Shown: positions 15,212 through 23,165 of the stretch, one piece after another
Layout: each line of letters begins with the position of its first letter
Numbering within the stretch: position 1 is the stretch's first letter
From: an uncultured Clostridia bacterium
GTDB lineage: Bacteria > Bacillota > Clostridia > Oscillospirales > Ruminococcaceae
Assembly: GCA_937893735.1 (NCBI GenBank)
Contig: CALBGD010000355.1
Location: 1-27,944 of the forward strand
DNA: 27,944 nucleotides
Direction: 5' to 3'
Program-made: the position numbers and the translations under genes
Notes under the pieces: model-generated
What the model was told of the DNA's origin: nothing
Seen by the model: only the letters and a program-made list of their open reading frames with translations
Database searches by the model: none

Positions 15212-16123
15212 ATGAAATGTATTCCTGTAAAGGAACTTAATTCAAAAGCAGGGGAAGCTCAGGAGCTTGTTCTGGAAGCCGAAAATCTCTACGCCGACCA
15301 GATCTCAAGGGCTGCTCATCGCATTTACAGGGAGCGCCGCGAGAGACCCATAGTGCTGATATCCGGACCGTCAGGCTCAGGAAAAACCACCACTGCCGGG
15401 CGCTTACAGCGGCTTCTTGAGGACAACGGCTGCCGGGCTCATACCATTTCCATGGACAATTATTTCCTCCCGCTGACCGAGGAGGAAAAACAGCTTGCCG
15501 AGCAGGGACGGTTCGATTTTGAATCCCCGAAGCGGCTGGATACCGAGCTTTTCAAGGCTCATCTGGAGAAGCTCAGCCGCTGCGAGGAGATAGACGTGCC
15601 CGCCTTTGATTTCGCGAAGCAGGAGCGCTGCCCCGGAATGCCGCTTTCCTGCAAGCCGGGGGACATCGTCATAATGGAGGGTATCCATGCGCTGAACCCG
15701 GACGTTACTGGGCATTCCGACAGCTATACCAACCGCGTGTACGTTTCCGTCAGAACAAGACTGGAGCATGACGGAGAGCTGCTCCACCCGTCAAAGATAC
15801 GGCTGATGCGGCGGCTTATCCGCGACAAGCTGTACCGCGGGCGCAGCATCACCGAGACAATGGATTTCTTCCGGTCGGTGGAACGCGGCGAGAATCTGTA
15901 TATCATGCCGTATAAGCACCGCGCGAGTTTTGATATAGACACATTTATCGAGTATGAGCCGATGGTCTACCGCGATATATTGCTGGCTGGCCTCGGAAAG
16001 GCGGCGGAAAGCTACGAAAACTACGCCCACTATGCGGATATAGAGAAATTCCTGCGGGCGCTGAAGCCGGTTTCACCGGATATTGTGCCAGATAATTCCC
16101 TGATAAGGGAGTTCATCGGATAG
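15212..16123 (+). CDS. Uridine kinase / phosphoribulokinase-family P-loop kinase
   Basis: This gene encodes a 303-residue cytoplasmic kinase. An N-terminal segment of about 45 residues precedes the Walker A GPSGSGKTT at 52-60. It is followed by TISMDNYFLPL (substrate-side Asp and Tyr as in uridine kinases), FDFESPKRLD, and VIMEGIHALN (the Walker-B-like region). The C-terminal part has RLIRDKLYRGRS with the lid arginines. Uridine/cytidine kinases phosphorylate nucleosides for pyrimidine salvage, but members with this longer layout are often only called uridine-kinase-family, so the substrate is left open. Start at 15212 is chosen because GAAAGGGG lies 8 bases upstream. It is followed 22 bases later by the GNAT gene. 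Confidence 0.85.
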   Translation: MKCIPVKELNSKAGEAQELVLEAENLYADQISRAAHRIYRERRERPIVLISGPSGSGKTTTAGRLQRLLEDNGCRAHTISMDNYFLPLTEEEKQLAEQGRFDFESPKRLDTELFKAHLEKLSRCEEIDVPAFDFAKQERCPGMPLSCKPGDIVIMEGIHALNPDVTGHSDSYTNRVYVSVRTRLEHDGELLHPSKIRLMRRLIRDKLYRGRSITETMDFFRSVERGENLYIMPYKHRASFDIDTFIEYEPMVYRDILLAGLGKAAESYENYAHYADIEKFLRALKPVSPDIVPDNSLIREFIG

Positions 16124-16145
16124 ATTTTATAAAGGAGCAGAAGAA

Positions 16146-16634
16146 ATGAACATCAGAGGATTTGAGAAAAAGGACGTTCCGGCAATGGCTGATATCTGGA
16201 ACGAGGTAGTCGAGGCTGGGCAGGCGTTCCCGCAGGAAGAAAAGCTGACGGCGGAGACGGCTGAAAGGTTCTTCTCCGAGCAGAGCTTCACGGCGGCGGC
16301 AGAGGAAAACGGCGAGATAGTCGCAATGTATATCCTCCACCCGAATAACGTGGGGCGCTGCGGGCATATCTGCAACGCAAGCTACGCTGTCCGCTCAGAT
16401 ATGCGCGGAAAGCACGCGGGGGAGCAGCTTGTCACCCATTGTCTGCACAAGGCTAAGGAGCTTGGATTCCTTGTGCTGCAGTTCAATGCGGTGGTTGCTG
16501 ACAATGCTCCCGCGCTGGCGCTGTATAAGAAGCTGGGATTCGTGCAGCTCGGCGTTATTCCGGGAGGATTCCGCAAGAAAGACGGAAGCTACGCGGACAT
16601 TATCCCGCACTACTTTGACCTGAGGAAGCTGTGA
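16146..16634 (+). CDS. GNAT-family N-acetyltransferase
   Basis: This gene encodes a 162-residue single-domain GNAT enzyme that transfers an acetyl group from acetyl-CoA to an amine of unknown identity. It starts with NIRGFEKKDVPAMADIWNEV, as many of these enzymes do. The acetyl-CoA-binding motif A is seen in SYAVRSDMRGKHAGEQLVTHCL, with the RGKHAGEQL loop gripping pyrophosphate. The fold ends with QFNAVVADNAPALALYKKLGF, the usual motif B. Its stop codon overlaps the start of the FliB-like gene (TGATG), so the two are translationally coupled; acetylation and methylation of the same target would be one reading of this, but nothing in the sequence proves it. Confidence 0.92.
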   Translation: MNIRGFEKKDVPAMADIWNEVVEAGQAFPQEEKLTAETAERFFSEQSFTAAAEENGEIVAMYILHPNNVGRCGHICNASYAVRSDMRGKHAGEQLVTHCLHKAKELGFLVLQFNAVVADNAPALALYKKLGFVQLGVIPGGFRKKDGSYADIIPHYFDLRKL

Positions 16635-17644
16635 TGGTAAGACCGTGGTTTTATGACAAATTCGTATGCACCGCCGGCAAGTGCACCGACAACTGCTGTA
16701 TCGGCTGGGAAATAGACATAGACCCGCCCGCGATGGAGCGCTTCCGGAAAATCCCCGGGGAATTCGGCGGGCGGCTGCGCAGCGCGATACATGACGGCGG
16801 ACAGCCGACCTTTGCGCAGAAAGCCGGGGAGCGCTGCGCCCTGCTGCGTGAGGATGGTCTGTGCGAGCTTATTCTGAACTGCGGCGAGGACAGCCTGTGC
16901 GATATATGCGCGCTCCACCCTAGGTTCTTCAACGATTTCGGGAATGTCTGCGAGGGAGGTCTGGGACTGTGCTGCGAGGAAGTCTGCCGGCTGATGTTCA
17001 GCAGCAGCGAACCGCTTCGCTTCGTATGCGACCCGGAGGATACCGCTGCGGAAAGCTCCGACGATGAAGTGACGAAGCTCCTGCGGACGGCGCGGGGGCG
17101 TCTGTATTCCATTCTTCAGAACAGGGAGAATCCGCTTTTCGACAGGCTCTCGCAGTGCGCGGAGTACGGCTGGCAGCTTCAGGAAATGTTCGACAGCGGG
17201 GAGCTGTGGCTCCCTGATATTCCGCAGGAATGGGAAAGCATTTTCTATCCGGACGATATCTCAAGGCTTCTGGATACCCTCGCGGGAATGGAGGGCATAA
17301 ACGCCGAGTGGACGGAGCTTTTGGAGCGGCTCACAGAGCGGCAGGAGGAGCTTCTCGACACGCTGCCGGAATTCCTCGCGGCGGCAGAGCCGTGGAGGTA
17401 CGAGCACATCGCGGTGTACACGCTTTTCCGGCAGCTCACGGACAGCATAGGCGACGGCGCGGTATACGCAAGGGTAATGCTGGCGTGCTGCTCCGCCATA
17501 GCCGTTATGATGATGGACTGCATGAAATGGCTTGACAGCGGGAAGCTCACGGAGTGGGACTGCATTCTCGATTTGAAGCTGTATTCAAAGCAGGTGGAGT
17601 ACTCGCAGGAAAACATCGACGCATTTGTTGAGGAATATTTCTGA
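16634..17644 (+). CDS. FliB-like Cys-rich protein (flagellin lysine-N-methylase family)
   Basis: This gene encodes a 336-residue cytoplasmic protein. The N-terminal 125 residues carry a dense cysteine pattern: FVCTAGKCTDNCCIGWEIDID, then GERCALLREDGLCEL, LCDICALHPRFF and LGLCCEEVCRL. This matches the flagellin lysine-N-methylase (FliB) family, which in Salmonella methylates flagellin lysines; the cysteines suggest an iron-sulfur centre. The C-terminal two thirds are helical and little conserved. There are no flagellar genes in the window, and homologues in gut Clostridia often occur without them, so the target may be another protein. Start is ATG at 16634 (GAGGA 8 bases upstream), overlapping the GNAT stop codon. 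Confidence 0.82.
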   Translation: MVRPWFYDKFVCTAGKCTDNCCIGWEIDIDPPAMERFRKIPGEFGGRLRSAIHDGGQPTFAQKAGERCALLREDGLCELILNCGEDSLCDICALHPRFFNDFGNVCEGGLGLCCEEVCRLMFSSSEPLRFVCDPEDTAAESSDDEVTKLLRTARGRLYSILQNRENPLFDRLSQCAEYGWQLQEMFDSGELWLPDIPQEWESIFYPDDISRLLDTLAGMEGINAEWTELLERLTERQEELLDTLPEFLAAAEPWRYEHIAVYTLFRQLTDSIGDGAVYARVMLACCSAIAVMMMDCMKWLDSGKLTEWDCILDLKLYSKQVEYSQENIDAFVEEYF

Positions 17645-17650
17645 GGCGAT

Positions 17651-17677
17651 ACCGCACGACGATAATCGTGCGGTTTT
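17651..17677 (+). terminator. Terminator after the FliB-like gene
   Basis: A 9-bp stem ACCGCACGA / TCGTGCGGT with a 6-base loop, running into TTTT. It starts 7 bases after the FliB-like gene's stop codon and ends the kinase-GNAT-FliB series. Confidence 0.9.
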
Positions 17678-17689
17678 GCCTTAATATAA

Positions 17690-17726
17690 ACCAGAAGCCC
17701 CCGGAGGATTTTCGGGGGCTTCTGGT
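17690..17726. repeat. Large perfect hairpin (14-bp stem) without a strong T-run
   Basis: ACCAGAAGCCCCCG pairs perfectly with CGGGGGCTTCTGGT across a 9-base loop. On the plus strand it is followed by ATTGGAGGAG, on the minus strand by TTATATTAA, so neither side is a convincing terminator. It lies only 12 bases past a complete terminator. Confidence 0.75.
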
Positions 17727-17836
17727 ATTGGAGGAGTTTAATTTATCATGAAATTGTTTGAGGATAATTATGTTGATTTCTTTCTGTGATTACATTCTAT
17801 CACTTCCTCAGTCAAAAATCAAGATATATGACAACA

Positions 17837-17930
17837 TTGTAACCATATTTCGGGAAACTGTCATTTTTCAGTAACCATTCCGTTATTATTGTAACCGTTT
17901 TGTAACCATTTGTAATTTGCCTGTAATCAC
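17837..17930 (-). promoter_or_regulatory. Helically phased TTACA direct-repeat array upstream of the cysteine desulfurase operon
   Basis: Plus-strand TGTAA cores begin at 17838, 17890, 17901, 17911 and 17922, with one variant AGTAA at 17870. Intervals are 32, 20, 11, 10 and 11 bases, all near whole turns of DNA. Four of the six extend to GTAACC. On the minus strand they read as TTACA repeats, the arrangement used by OmpR/PhoP-type response regulators (TT-n-ACA boxes on an 11-base period). The array ends 35 bases before the -35 region of the downstream promoter. The regulator is unknown. Confidence 0.5.
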
Positions 17931-17964
17931 GGGTGAAATAAAGGTGAAATTTTTTAAAAAAGAC

Positions 17965-17993
17965 TGTTCAAAGCCCGTAAAATGTGATATACT
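17965..17993 (+). promoter_or_regulatory. Extended -10 promoter of the nifS-thiI-pncC-sortase operon
   Basis: TATACT (17988-17993) preceded by TGA, an extended -10, with a poor -35 (TGTTCA, 17965-17970) at 17 bases. A weak -35 plus the repeat array just upstream suggests that an activator may be needed. Confidence 0.72.
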
Positions 17994-18038
17994 AATGTAG
18001 TATATAAAATGCAGTATTATGCACAGGAGAGAATAAAA

Positions 18039-19130
18039 ATGATATATCTGGACAGCGCCGCCACGACAAAACCCTGTCGTGAAGCCGCGGACGCTATTAT
18101 GAATACCATGCAGGAGAGTTTCGGCAATGCAAGCTCGCTGCATAAAATGGGAATAATCTCGGAAAAGGTCATAACCGGCGCGAAAAGGACGCTTCTGTCA
18201 AAGCTGGGCGAGGGCGATATCATCTTCACCTCCGGCGCGACTGAGAGCAGCAACACCGCCATAATGGGCGCTGCGGAAATTTACCGCCGCACCGGAAACC
18301 GGATAGTCACCACGGCGATAGAGCACCCCTCCGTTGCGAATGTCATGAATAAGCTGGAGGAGCGCGGCTTTGAGGTGGTGCGCCTCGCCCCGAAGAATCA
18401 CCCGGATTTCGAGCAGGCTCTCGCGGACGCCGTGGACGAGCACACGCTTCTTTTAAGCTGCATGGCGGTCAACAACGAGACCGGATTCATCGTAGACGTG
18501 AAGCGGCTGTACAAGCTGGTGAAGAAGAAAAATCCCAAGACCATCGTACATATCGACGCTGTTCAGGGATTCCTGAAAGTCCCGCTGGACGGCGACCTTA
18601 TCAGCATTTCCGGACATAAGATCCATTCCTCCAAGGGAATCGGCGCGCTGTTTATCCGCAAGGGGATACGCATTTCCCCGCTGCTTCTGGGCGGCGGTCA
18701 GCAGAAGAATCTGCGCAGCGGCACAGAGCCTGTGGAGCTCATCGCCGGACTGGACGCGGCGGTAAAGGCGTACCACGGCACCGCGGAGCGTTTCGGCGGG
18801 CTGAAAGCAAGGCTCCTCGCCGGGCTTTCGGAGCTTTCCGGCATAACCGTGAACTCCGGGGACAACTGCGTTCCGAATATCGTGAATTTCAGCGTTGAGG
18901 GCGTTCGTTCGGAGATAATGCTGCACTCCCTCGAGGAGCGCGAGATCTATGTTTCCAGCGGCTCCGCCTGCTCCAGAGGAAAGACCAGCGGAGTGCTCGC
19001 GGCTTTCGGGATCCCGGATAAGCTTGCGGACAGTGCGATTCGCGTAAGTATGTGCGCGGAAACAACGGAAGAAGAAATAGACGCGCTGCTTGATGGCATA
19101 AAGGCCGGGATAGAGCGTTTTAGAAGATAA
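18039..19130 (+). CDS. Cysteine desulfurase (NifS/IscS-like)
   Basis: The 363-residue product is a PLP enzyme that takes sulfur from cysteine and passes it on as a persulfide. Key residues: His95 (AIEHPS), Asp173 and Gln176 (HIDAVQ), the PLP-binding Lys194 in SGHKIHSSKG, and active-site Cys311 in SSGSACSRGK. The long Cys loop and the opening MIYLDSAATTKP fit the class I (NifS/IscS) type. It stands 16 bases before thiI, the pairing known from Bacillus nifZ-thiI, so its likely partner is ThiI and the pathway is tRNA 4-thiouridine. No iscU or other Fe-S assembly gene is here. Start at 18039: AGGAGAG lies 7 bases upstream, while the in-frame ATG at 18009 has no ribosome binding site. Confidence 0.94.
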   Translation: MIYLDSAATTKPCREAADAIMNTMQESFGNASSLHKMGIISEKVITGAKRTLLSKLGEGDIIFTSGATESSNTAIMGAAEIYRRTGNRIVTTAIEHPSVANVMNKLEERGFEVVRLAPKNHPDFEQALADAVDEHTLLLSCMAVNNETGFIVDVKRLYKLVKKKNPKTIVHIDAVQGFLKVPLDGDLISISGHKIHSSKGIGALFIRKGIRISPLLLGGGQQKNLRSGTEPVELIAGLDAAVKAYHGTAERFGGLKARLLAGLSELSGITVNSGDNCVPNIVNFSVEGVRSEIMLHSLEEREIYVSSGSACSRGKTSGVLAAFGIPDKLADSAIRVSMCAETTEEEIDALLDGIKAGIERFRR

Positions 19131-19146
19131 AAGAGGAAGAGAACAG

Positions 19147-20343
19147 ATGAAAGAGATAATACTTGTAAAATACGGAGAGATAGCTCTCAAGGGACTGAAC
19201 AAGTCCACCTTTGAGGATATGCTCCAGAAGAACATAAAGCGCCGCCTGAAGTGCTTCGGAAATTTCGGATTTTTCCGCAGGCAGTCCACTATCTACATCA
19301 CTCCGCCGGAGGACGCGGATCTTGACGCGGTCATCGGCAGCCTGAAGAAGATTTTCGGTATCAGCGCGATACAGCGCTGCGCGGTATTTCCTAAGGACTT
19401 CTCCGTTATTGCGGAGCACGCCGGCGAGTACCTGCGCGAAGCCCTCGAGGGTGCCAAGACCTTCAAGGTGGAGTCCAAGCGCAGCGATAAGGCATTCCCG
19501 ATGAAGACCCCGGAGATACAGCAGGAGCTCGGCGCGGTGATTCTCGAAGCGTTCCCGCATATCGGCGTGGACGTACACAACCCCGAGGTAACAGTCCGGC
19601 TTGAGATCCGCGACAACGGCGCTTACCTCAGTGCGCTCAGGATACCCGGAGCCGGCGGTATGCCGGTGGGAAGCTCCGGAAAGAGCCTGCTCATGCTCTC
19701 CGGCGGAATCGACAGCCCGGTTGCCGGCTACATGATGGCGAAGCGCGGACTTATCGTGGACTGCATACACTATGTCAGCCCGCCATACACCTCCGAGCGC
19801 GCCCGCATGAAGGTCGAGGCGCTCTGCGAGAAGCTGACCGACTGGTGCGGCAACATCGTATTTTACTGCGTTCCTTTTACTGAGCTTCAGGAGGCGCTCC
19901 GCGACAACTGCCCCGAGGAATATTTCACGGTGCTTATGCGCCGTCTGATGGTGAAGATAGCAAACCGTATATGCGCCGCCAACGACTACGGCGCGATAAT
20001 CACCGGCGAGAGCGTTGCCCAGGTCGCAAGCCAGACGCTCCCGGCCATATTCTGCACGAATGCCGCCGCTGAATACCCGGTATTCCGTCCGGTCATCGGC
20101 ATGGACAAGCGCGAGATAGTCGATATCGCGCGCCAGATAGACACGTTCGATATTTCCACCCTGCCTTATGAGGACTGCTGCACGGTGTTCTCACCGAAGC
20201 ACCCGCGCACTCACCCGGAGCTTTCCGAGATACTAAAGGCGGAGGCAAGCTTTGATTTTGAAACGCTTATCGAAAAGGCAGTAAGGGAAACAGAGGTGAA
20301 GAAGTTCAGATACGGCAGAAGAACCGTAGAGCTGGACGTCTGA
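19147..20343 (+). CDS. thiI: tRNA 4-thiouridine synthetase ThiI
   Basis: This gene encodes a 398-residue enzyme that adenylates U8 of tRNA and inserts sulfur to give 4-thiouridine. The N-terminal ferredoxin-like part begins KEIILVKYGEIALKGLNK, followed by a THUMP RNA-binding domain (about 60-165). The PP-loop ATP pyrophosphatase motif SGGIDSPVAGYMMAKRG starts at residue 185. The length matches the short Gram-positive form that lacks the C-terminal rhodanese domain found in E. coli, so sulfur should come directly from the cysteine desulfurase encoded 16 bases upstream. Start ATG is preceded by AGAGGAAGAG. It is followed one base after its stop by pncC. Confidence 0.96.
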   Translation: MKEIILVKYGEIALKGLNKSTFEDMLQKNIKRRLKCFGNFGFFRRQSTIYITPPEDADLDAVIGSLKKIFGISAIQRCAVFPKDFSVIAEHAGEYLREALEGAKTFKVESKRSDKAFPMKTPEIQQELGAVILEAFPHIGVDVHNPEVTVRLEIRDNGAYLSALRIPGAGGMPVGSSGKSLLMLSGGIDSPVAGYMMAKRGLIVDCIHYVSPPYTSERARMKVEALCEKLTDWCGNIVFYCVPFTELQEALRDNCPEEYFTVLMRRLMVKIANRICAANDYGAIITGESVAQVASQTLPAIFCTNAAAEYPVFRPVIGMDKREIVDIARQIDTFDISTLPYEDCCTVFSPKHPRTHPELSEILKAEASFDFETLIEKAVRETEVKKFRYGRRTVELDV

Positions 20344-20344
20344 T

Positions 20345-20851
20345 ATGACCATAGAAGCAGAAATTACAGCGCTTGCGGGGGAGCTTGTAAAGGAGTGCAC
20401 TGCGCGCGGGCTGAAAGTCTCCACGGCTGAAAGCTGCACGGGCGGGCTTGTTTCCGGGGCGGTGACGGCTGTGTCCGGAAGCTCGGCGGTGATAGAGCTG
20501 GGAGTGTGCTCCTATTCCAACCGCATAAAGCACGGGGTGCTCGGCGTAAGCTCTGATATTCTGGAGAAATACACGGAATACAGCGTTCAGTGCGCCGAGG
20601 CTATGGCGGACGGCGTGCGCAGACTTTCCGGAGCAGATTTAGCCGTTTCCACCACTGGAGTCGCAGGACCCACCGGCGGCACGCCGGACCACCCGGTCGG
20701 GGAGGTCTGCATGGCTGTCAGCACGGCGCACGGCTGTCACGGAACGCGGTTCCTTTTCGGTCAGCACGACCGGCAGACGATACGCATGATGGCGGTGAAA
20801 AAGGCGCTGGAGCTGCTGCTTGAAGAGATAAAGAATAGTTCATTGGGGTGA
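20345..20851 (+). CDS. pncC: Nicotinamide-nucleotide amidohydrolase PncC (CinA C-terminal domain)
   Basis: This gene encodes a 168-residue stand-alone CinA C-terminal domain. It hydrolyses nicotinamide mononucleotide to nicotinate mononucleotide and ammonia in NAD recycling. Motifs: STAESCTGGLVSGAVTAVSGSS near 26-47 (the nucleophile Ser region), GVCSYSNRIKHGVLGV, and STTGVAGPTGGTPDHPVGEV near 102-121. The COG1058 N-terminal domain found in full-length CinA is absent. It starts one base after thiI and ends 9 bases before the first sortase gene, so it is embedded in the operon with no clear functional link to its neighbours. Confidence 0.93.
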   Translation: MTIEAEITALAGELVKECTARGLKVSTAESCTGGLVSGAVTAVSGSSAVIELGVCSYSNRIKHGVLGVSSDILEKYTEYSVQCAEAMADGVRRLSGADLAVSTTGVAGPTGGTPDHPVGEVCMAVSTAHGCHGTRFLFGQHDRQTIRMMAVKKALELLLEEIKNSSLG

Positions 20852-20860
20852 ATATAGTAC

Positions 20861-22048
20861 ATGGCAAATTACTCAGAGAAGCCAAAGAAGAAAAAGACGA
20901 CAGCCTCCAGGGATATTGCGGTCGATAAGCTTGATTTCTACACCGAGCCGCACCACTCCCACAAAAAGGAGGATAAGATAAAGGGCAGACCGAAATCCGG
21001 CTGGGCAAGGTTCTGCGCTTCCGTTTTTCCACAGAAGGAGGACGCTACCGGCGAAAAGCTCCGCAAGATAGTGCTTATCGCGGCGGTGATAGTTTTCGTT
21101 GCCACCATTGGTGTACTGATATACCAGCTCGCCGGAATGGGCGCGGATAAGGATACGAACTCCCAGATAGCTGATATCGCGGGAGTTCCGGAGGACAGCC
21201 TCGTAAACGTAAACCCGGATTACGACCCGTTCAACACAAGCGCCGGACAGGAGACCGCCGGCACGGAGGAAATAGACGTTACTCCGCTGAAAAACACGCC
21301 GATAAGCCCGAACTGGACGGAGCTGAAAGCCACCAACCCGGATGTACGTGCGTGGATAAAGATAACCGGAACCAGCGTAAACAACGTTGTCGTGCAGTCC
21401 TATGACAACGAGTACTACCTGAAGCGCAACCTCTACAAGGAATACAGCGTTTCCGGCACGGTGTTCTCCTCCTACAAGAACAAGTGGGACGGCACCGATG
21501 AAAACATCATCCTCTACGGACACAACATGATAAGCGGCGAGTTCTTCGCGCATATCACACACTACGTCCCGAACGACGCAAGCAAGGAGCCGCTGGCATT
21601 CTACAAGGTACACCCGACCGTAATGCTCGCCACACCGGACGGCGGCTGCCAGACCTACAAGATATTCGCGGGAGTTCTTGCGAATACCCAGTCGCAGTAC
21701 GGCGATGTGTTCGACTATGTTCACAAGACCTCGTTTTACAGCAAGGACGATTTCAACAACTTCATCATCGACGTTATGGACAGAAGCTGGTTCTTCACGG
21801 ACGTTGACATCACCTACGGCGACCAGATACTCACGATGTCCACCTGCTGCTGGCCTCTCGGCAAGAGCGTGGATACCCGCTGGGTGCTTTTCGCAAGAAA
21901 GGTTCGCCCCGGCGAGAGCGAAAATGTCGATGTCACCGTTGCGGAGCGAAACTTAAATCCGAGACTGTTTGACTACTATTACAGCAGGATAGGCGGCTCG
22001 TGGACAGGCACCAGCACATGGGACAGATCTAAGCTGCTCAGTTACTGA
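20861..22048 (+). CDS. Class B sortase, first of three tandem paralogues
   Basis: The 395-residue product has a long, basic cytoplasmic N-terminus (1-67, with HHSHKK), one membrane helix at about 68-90, and an extracytoplasmic linker to about 150. A class B sortase domain follows with catalytic His221 (ILYGHNM), Cys329 (TMSTC; Met where the usual motif has Leu) and Arg340 (DTRWVLFARKV). Sortases cleave a sorting signal and attach proteins to peptidoglycan or pilin subunits. After the catalytic Arg there is an extension of about 50 residues with DYYYSRIGGSWTGTSTWD, shared with the two following paralogues. Substrate proteins are not evident. Start: ATG with GGGGTG upstream, 9 bases after pncC. 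Confidence 0.92.
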   Translation: MANYSEKPKKKKTTASRDIAVDKLDFYTEPHHSHKKEDKIKGRPKSGWARFCASVFPQKEDATGEKLRKIVLIAAVIVFVATIGVLIYQLAGMGADKDTNSQIADIAGVPEDSLVNVNPDYDPFNTSAGQETAGTEEIDVTPLKNTPISPNWTELKATNPDVRAWIKITGTSVNNVVVQSYDNEYYLKRNLYKEYSVSGTVFSSYKNKWDGTDENIILYGHNMISGEFFAHITHYVPNDASKEPLAFYKVHPTVMLATPDGGCQTYKIFAGVLANTQSQYGDVFDYVHKTSFYSKDDFNNFIIDVMDRSWFFTDVDITYGDQILTMSTCCWPLGKSVDTRWVLFARKVRPGESENVDVTVAERNLNPRLFDYYYSRIGGSWTGTSTWDRSKLLSY

Positions 22049-22071
22049 GGCTCTTCCGTAGGAGGTTCGAT

Positions 22072-23136
22072 ATGGCAAACTTTGTTGAGAAGGAAAACAT
22101 TTTCCTGAGGATAGCGAAATACCTTATCCCATGGAAAGGCGACAAGCCCGCTGAGATAATCCGCAAGTGCGTATTCCTCGGCGCGGCGGTGGTGCTGATA
22201 GTTTCGCTGGTCACGATAATCTCATTCTATGGAAGCACAGCGCAGGACAATAAGCTTAACGAGCAGATAAGCGAAATGTATCACGGCTCCGCAAACGTAA
22301 CAATAGATCAGGTGAAGAAGGACGAGCTGGTAAAGGAATACCCCAAGGTAGACGAGGATTTCCTGCCGCTGCTTGAGCAGAACAAGGACGTTATCGGCTG
22401 GATAACCATGGGCGACCCTGATGATCCATTCGTGGATAACGTAGTTGTGCAGGGCGACGACAACTCATACTATCTTGACCACAACCTTAACGGCGAATAC
22501 AGCAAGACAGGAACGGTCTTTGCGGACTACCGCGAGAAGATAACAGCGGAGCATACTCCCGCGAATATTATCCTTTATGGACACAATATAAATACCGGCG
22601 AGTATTTCGCTAAGCTCACGCGCTATTTCAACTACCGCACGCAGCTCAACTACGGGCTGGACTGGTACAAGAAGTATCCGACGATAACCTTTAACTCGCT
22701 TTACCGCAAGTCCACCTACAAGATATTTGCCGGAATACTGGTGAATACTGATGAAAAGGACGGCGAGGTTTTCTATTACCTCCAGGGAAGAAAGTTCAAG
22801 AACAAGGCGGCGTTCGACGATTATGTCGCGCAGATACTTGACAGGACAACATTCTACACTGATGTTGACCTCCAGTACGGCGATAATCTGATAACGCTTT
22901 CCACCTGCATACTCGACTACGGCATTGACGCGCGCTGGGTGATTTTCGGCAGGGAGGTCCGCGAGGGCGAGGATCCGACGGTTGATGTCAGCAAGGTGTA
23001 CGAGAATCCCGACCCGCTGTACTTCGACTATTATTACAATGTTTTCGGCGGCTCGTGGGGCGGCAGAAAATGGGACCCGGCAATGATCTATGATTACAGC
23101 TATACCACCGAAGCGGATACTAAGGCTGAGGATTAA
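22072..23136 (+). CDS. Class B sortase, second of three tandem paralogues
   Basis: The 354-residue product has the shortest N-terminus of the three. It begins with a juxtamembrane motif IPWKGDKPAEIIRKCVFLG (19-37) leading straight into the membrane helix (about 32-53). The catalytic set is complete: His171 (ILYGHNI), Cys279 (TLSTC) and Arg288 (DARWVIFGREV). The VVVQGDDNSYYLDHNLNGEY segment before the His is typical of class B. The C-terminal extension (LYFDYYYNVFGGSWGGRKWD) is the same as in its neighbours, pointing to gene duplication. Start ATG has AGGAGG 6 bases upstream; the gap to the first sortase gene is 23 bases. Confidence 0.93.
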   Translation: MANFVEKENIFLRIAKYLIPWKGDKPAEIIRKCVFLGAAVVLIVSLVTIISFYGSTAQDNKLNEQISEMYHGSANVTIDQVKKDELVKEYPKVDEDFLPLLEQNKDVIGWITMGDPDDPFVDNVVVQGDDNSYYLDHNLNGEYSKTGTVFADYREKITAEHTPANIILYGHNINTGEYFAKLTRYFNYRTQLNYGLDWYKKYPTITFNSLYRKSTYKIFAGILVNTDEKDGEVFYYLQGRKFKNKAAFDDYVAQILDRTTFYTDVDLQYGDNLITLSTCILDYGIDARWVIFGREVREGEDPTVDVSKVYENPDPLYFDYYYNVFGGSWGGRKWDPAMIYDYSYTTEADTKAED

Positions 23137-23165
23137 GGCATATACTCTGAAAGGACGTTTTTTCA

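Larger units (their letters stand above)
17645..18038 (+). other. 394-base gene-free region: two hairpins, a possible micro-ORF, a TGTAA repeat array and a promoter
   Basis: From left to right it holds the FliB-operon terminator (17651-17677), a larger 14-bp hairpin (17690-17726), and a GGAGGAG followed 11 bases later by an ATG opening a 13-codon reading frame (17748-17789, MKLFEDNYVDFFL). Then comes an AT-rich stretch with six TGTAA-like repeats (17837-17930) and the extended -10 promoter of the cysteine desulfurase gene (17965-17993). The micro-ORF has no known relative and is only noted. Nothing else coding is visible on either strand. Confidence 0.7.

Noticed and set aside
20873..21724. 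Long minus-strand frames opposite the sortase, PilT and cysteine desulfurase genes
   Set aside because: They are antisense shadows of well-supported genes, with no domain and no ribosome binding site.
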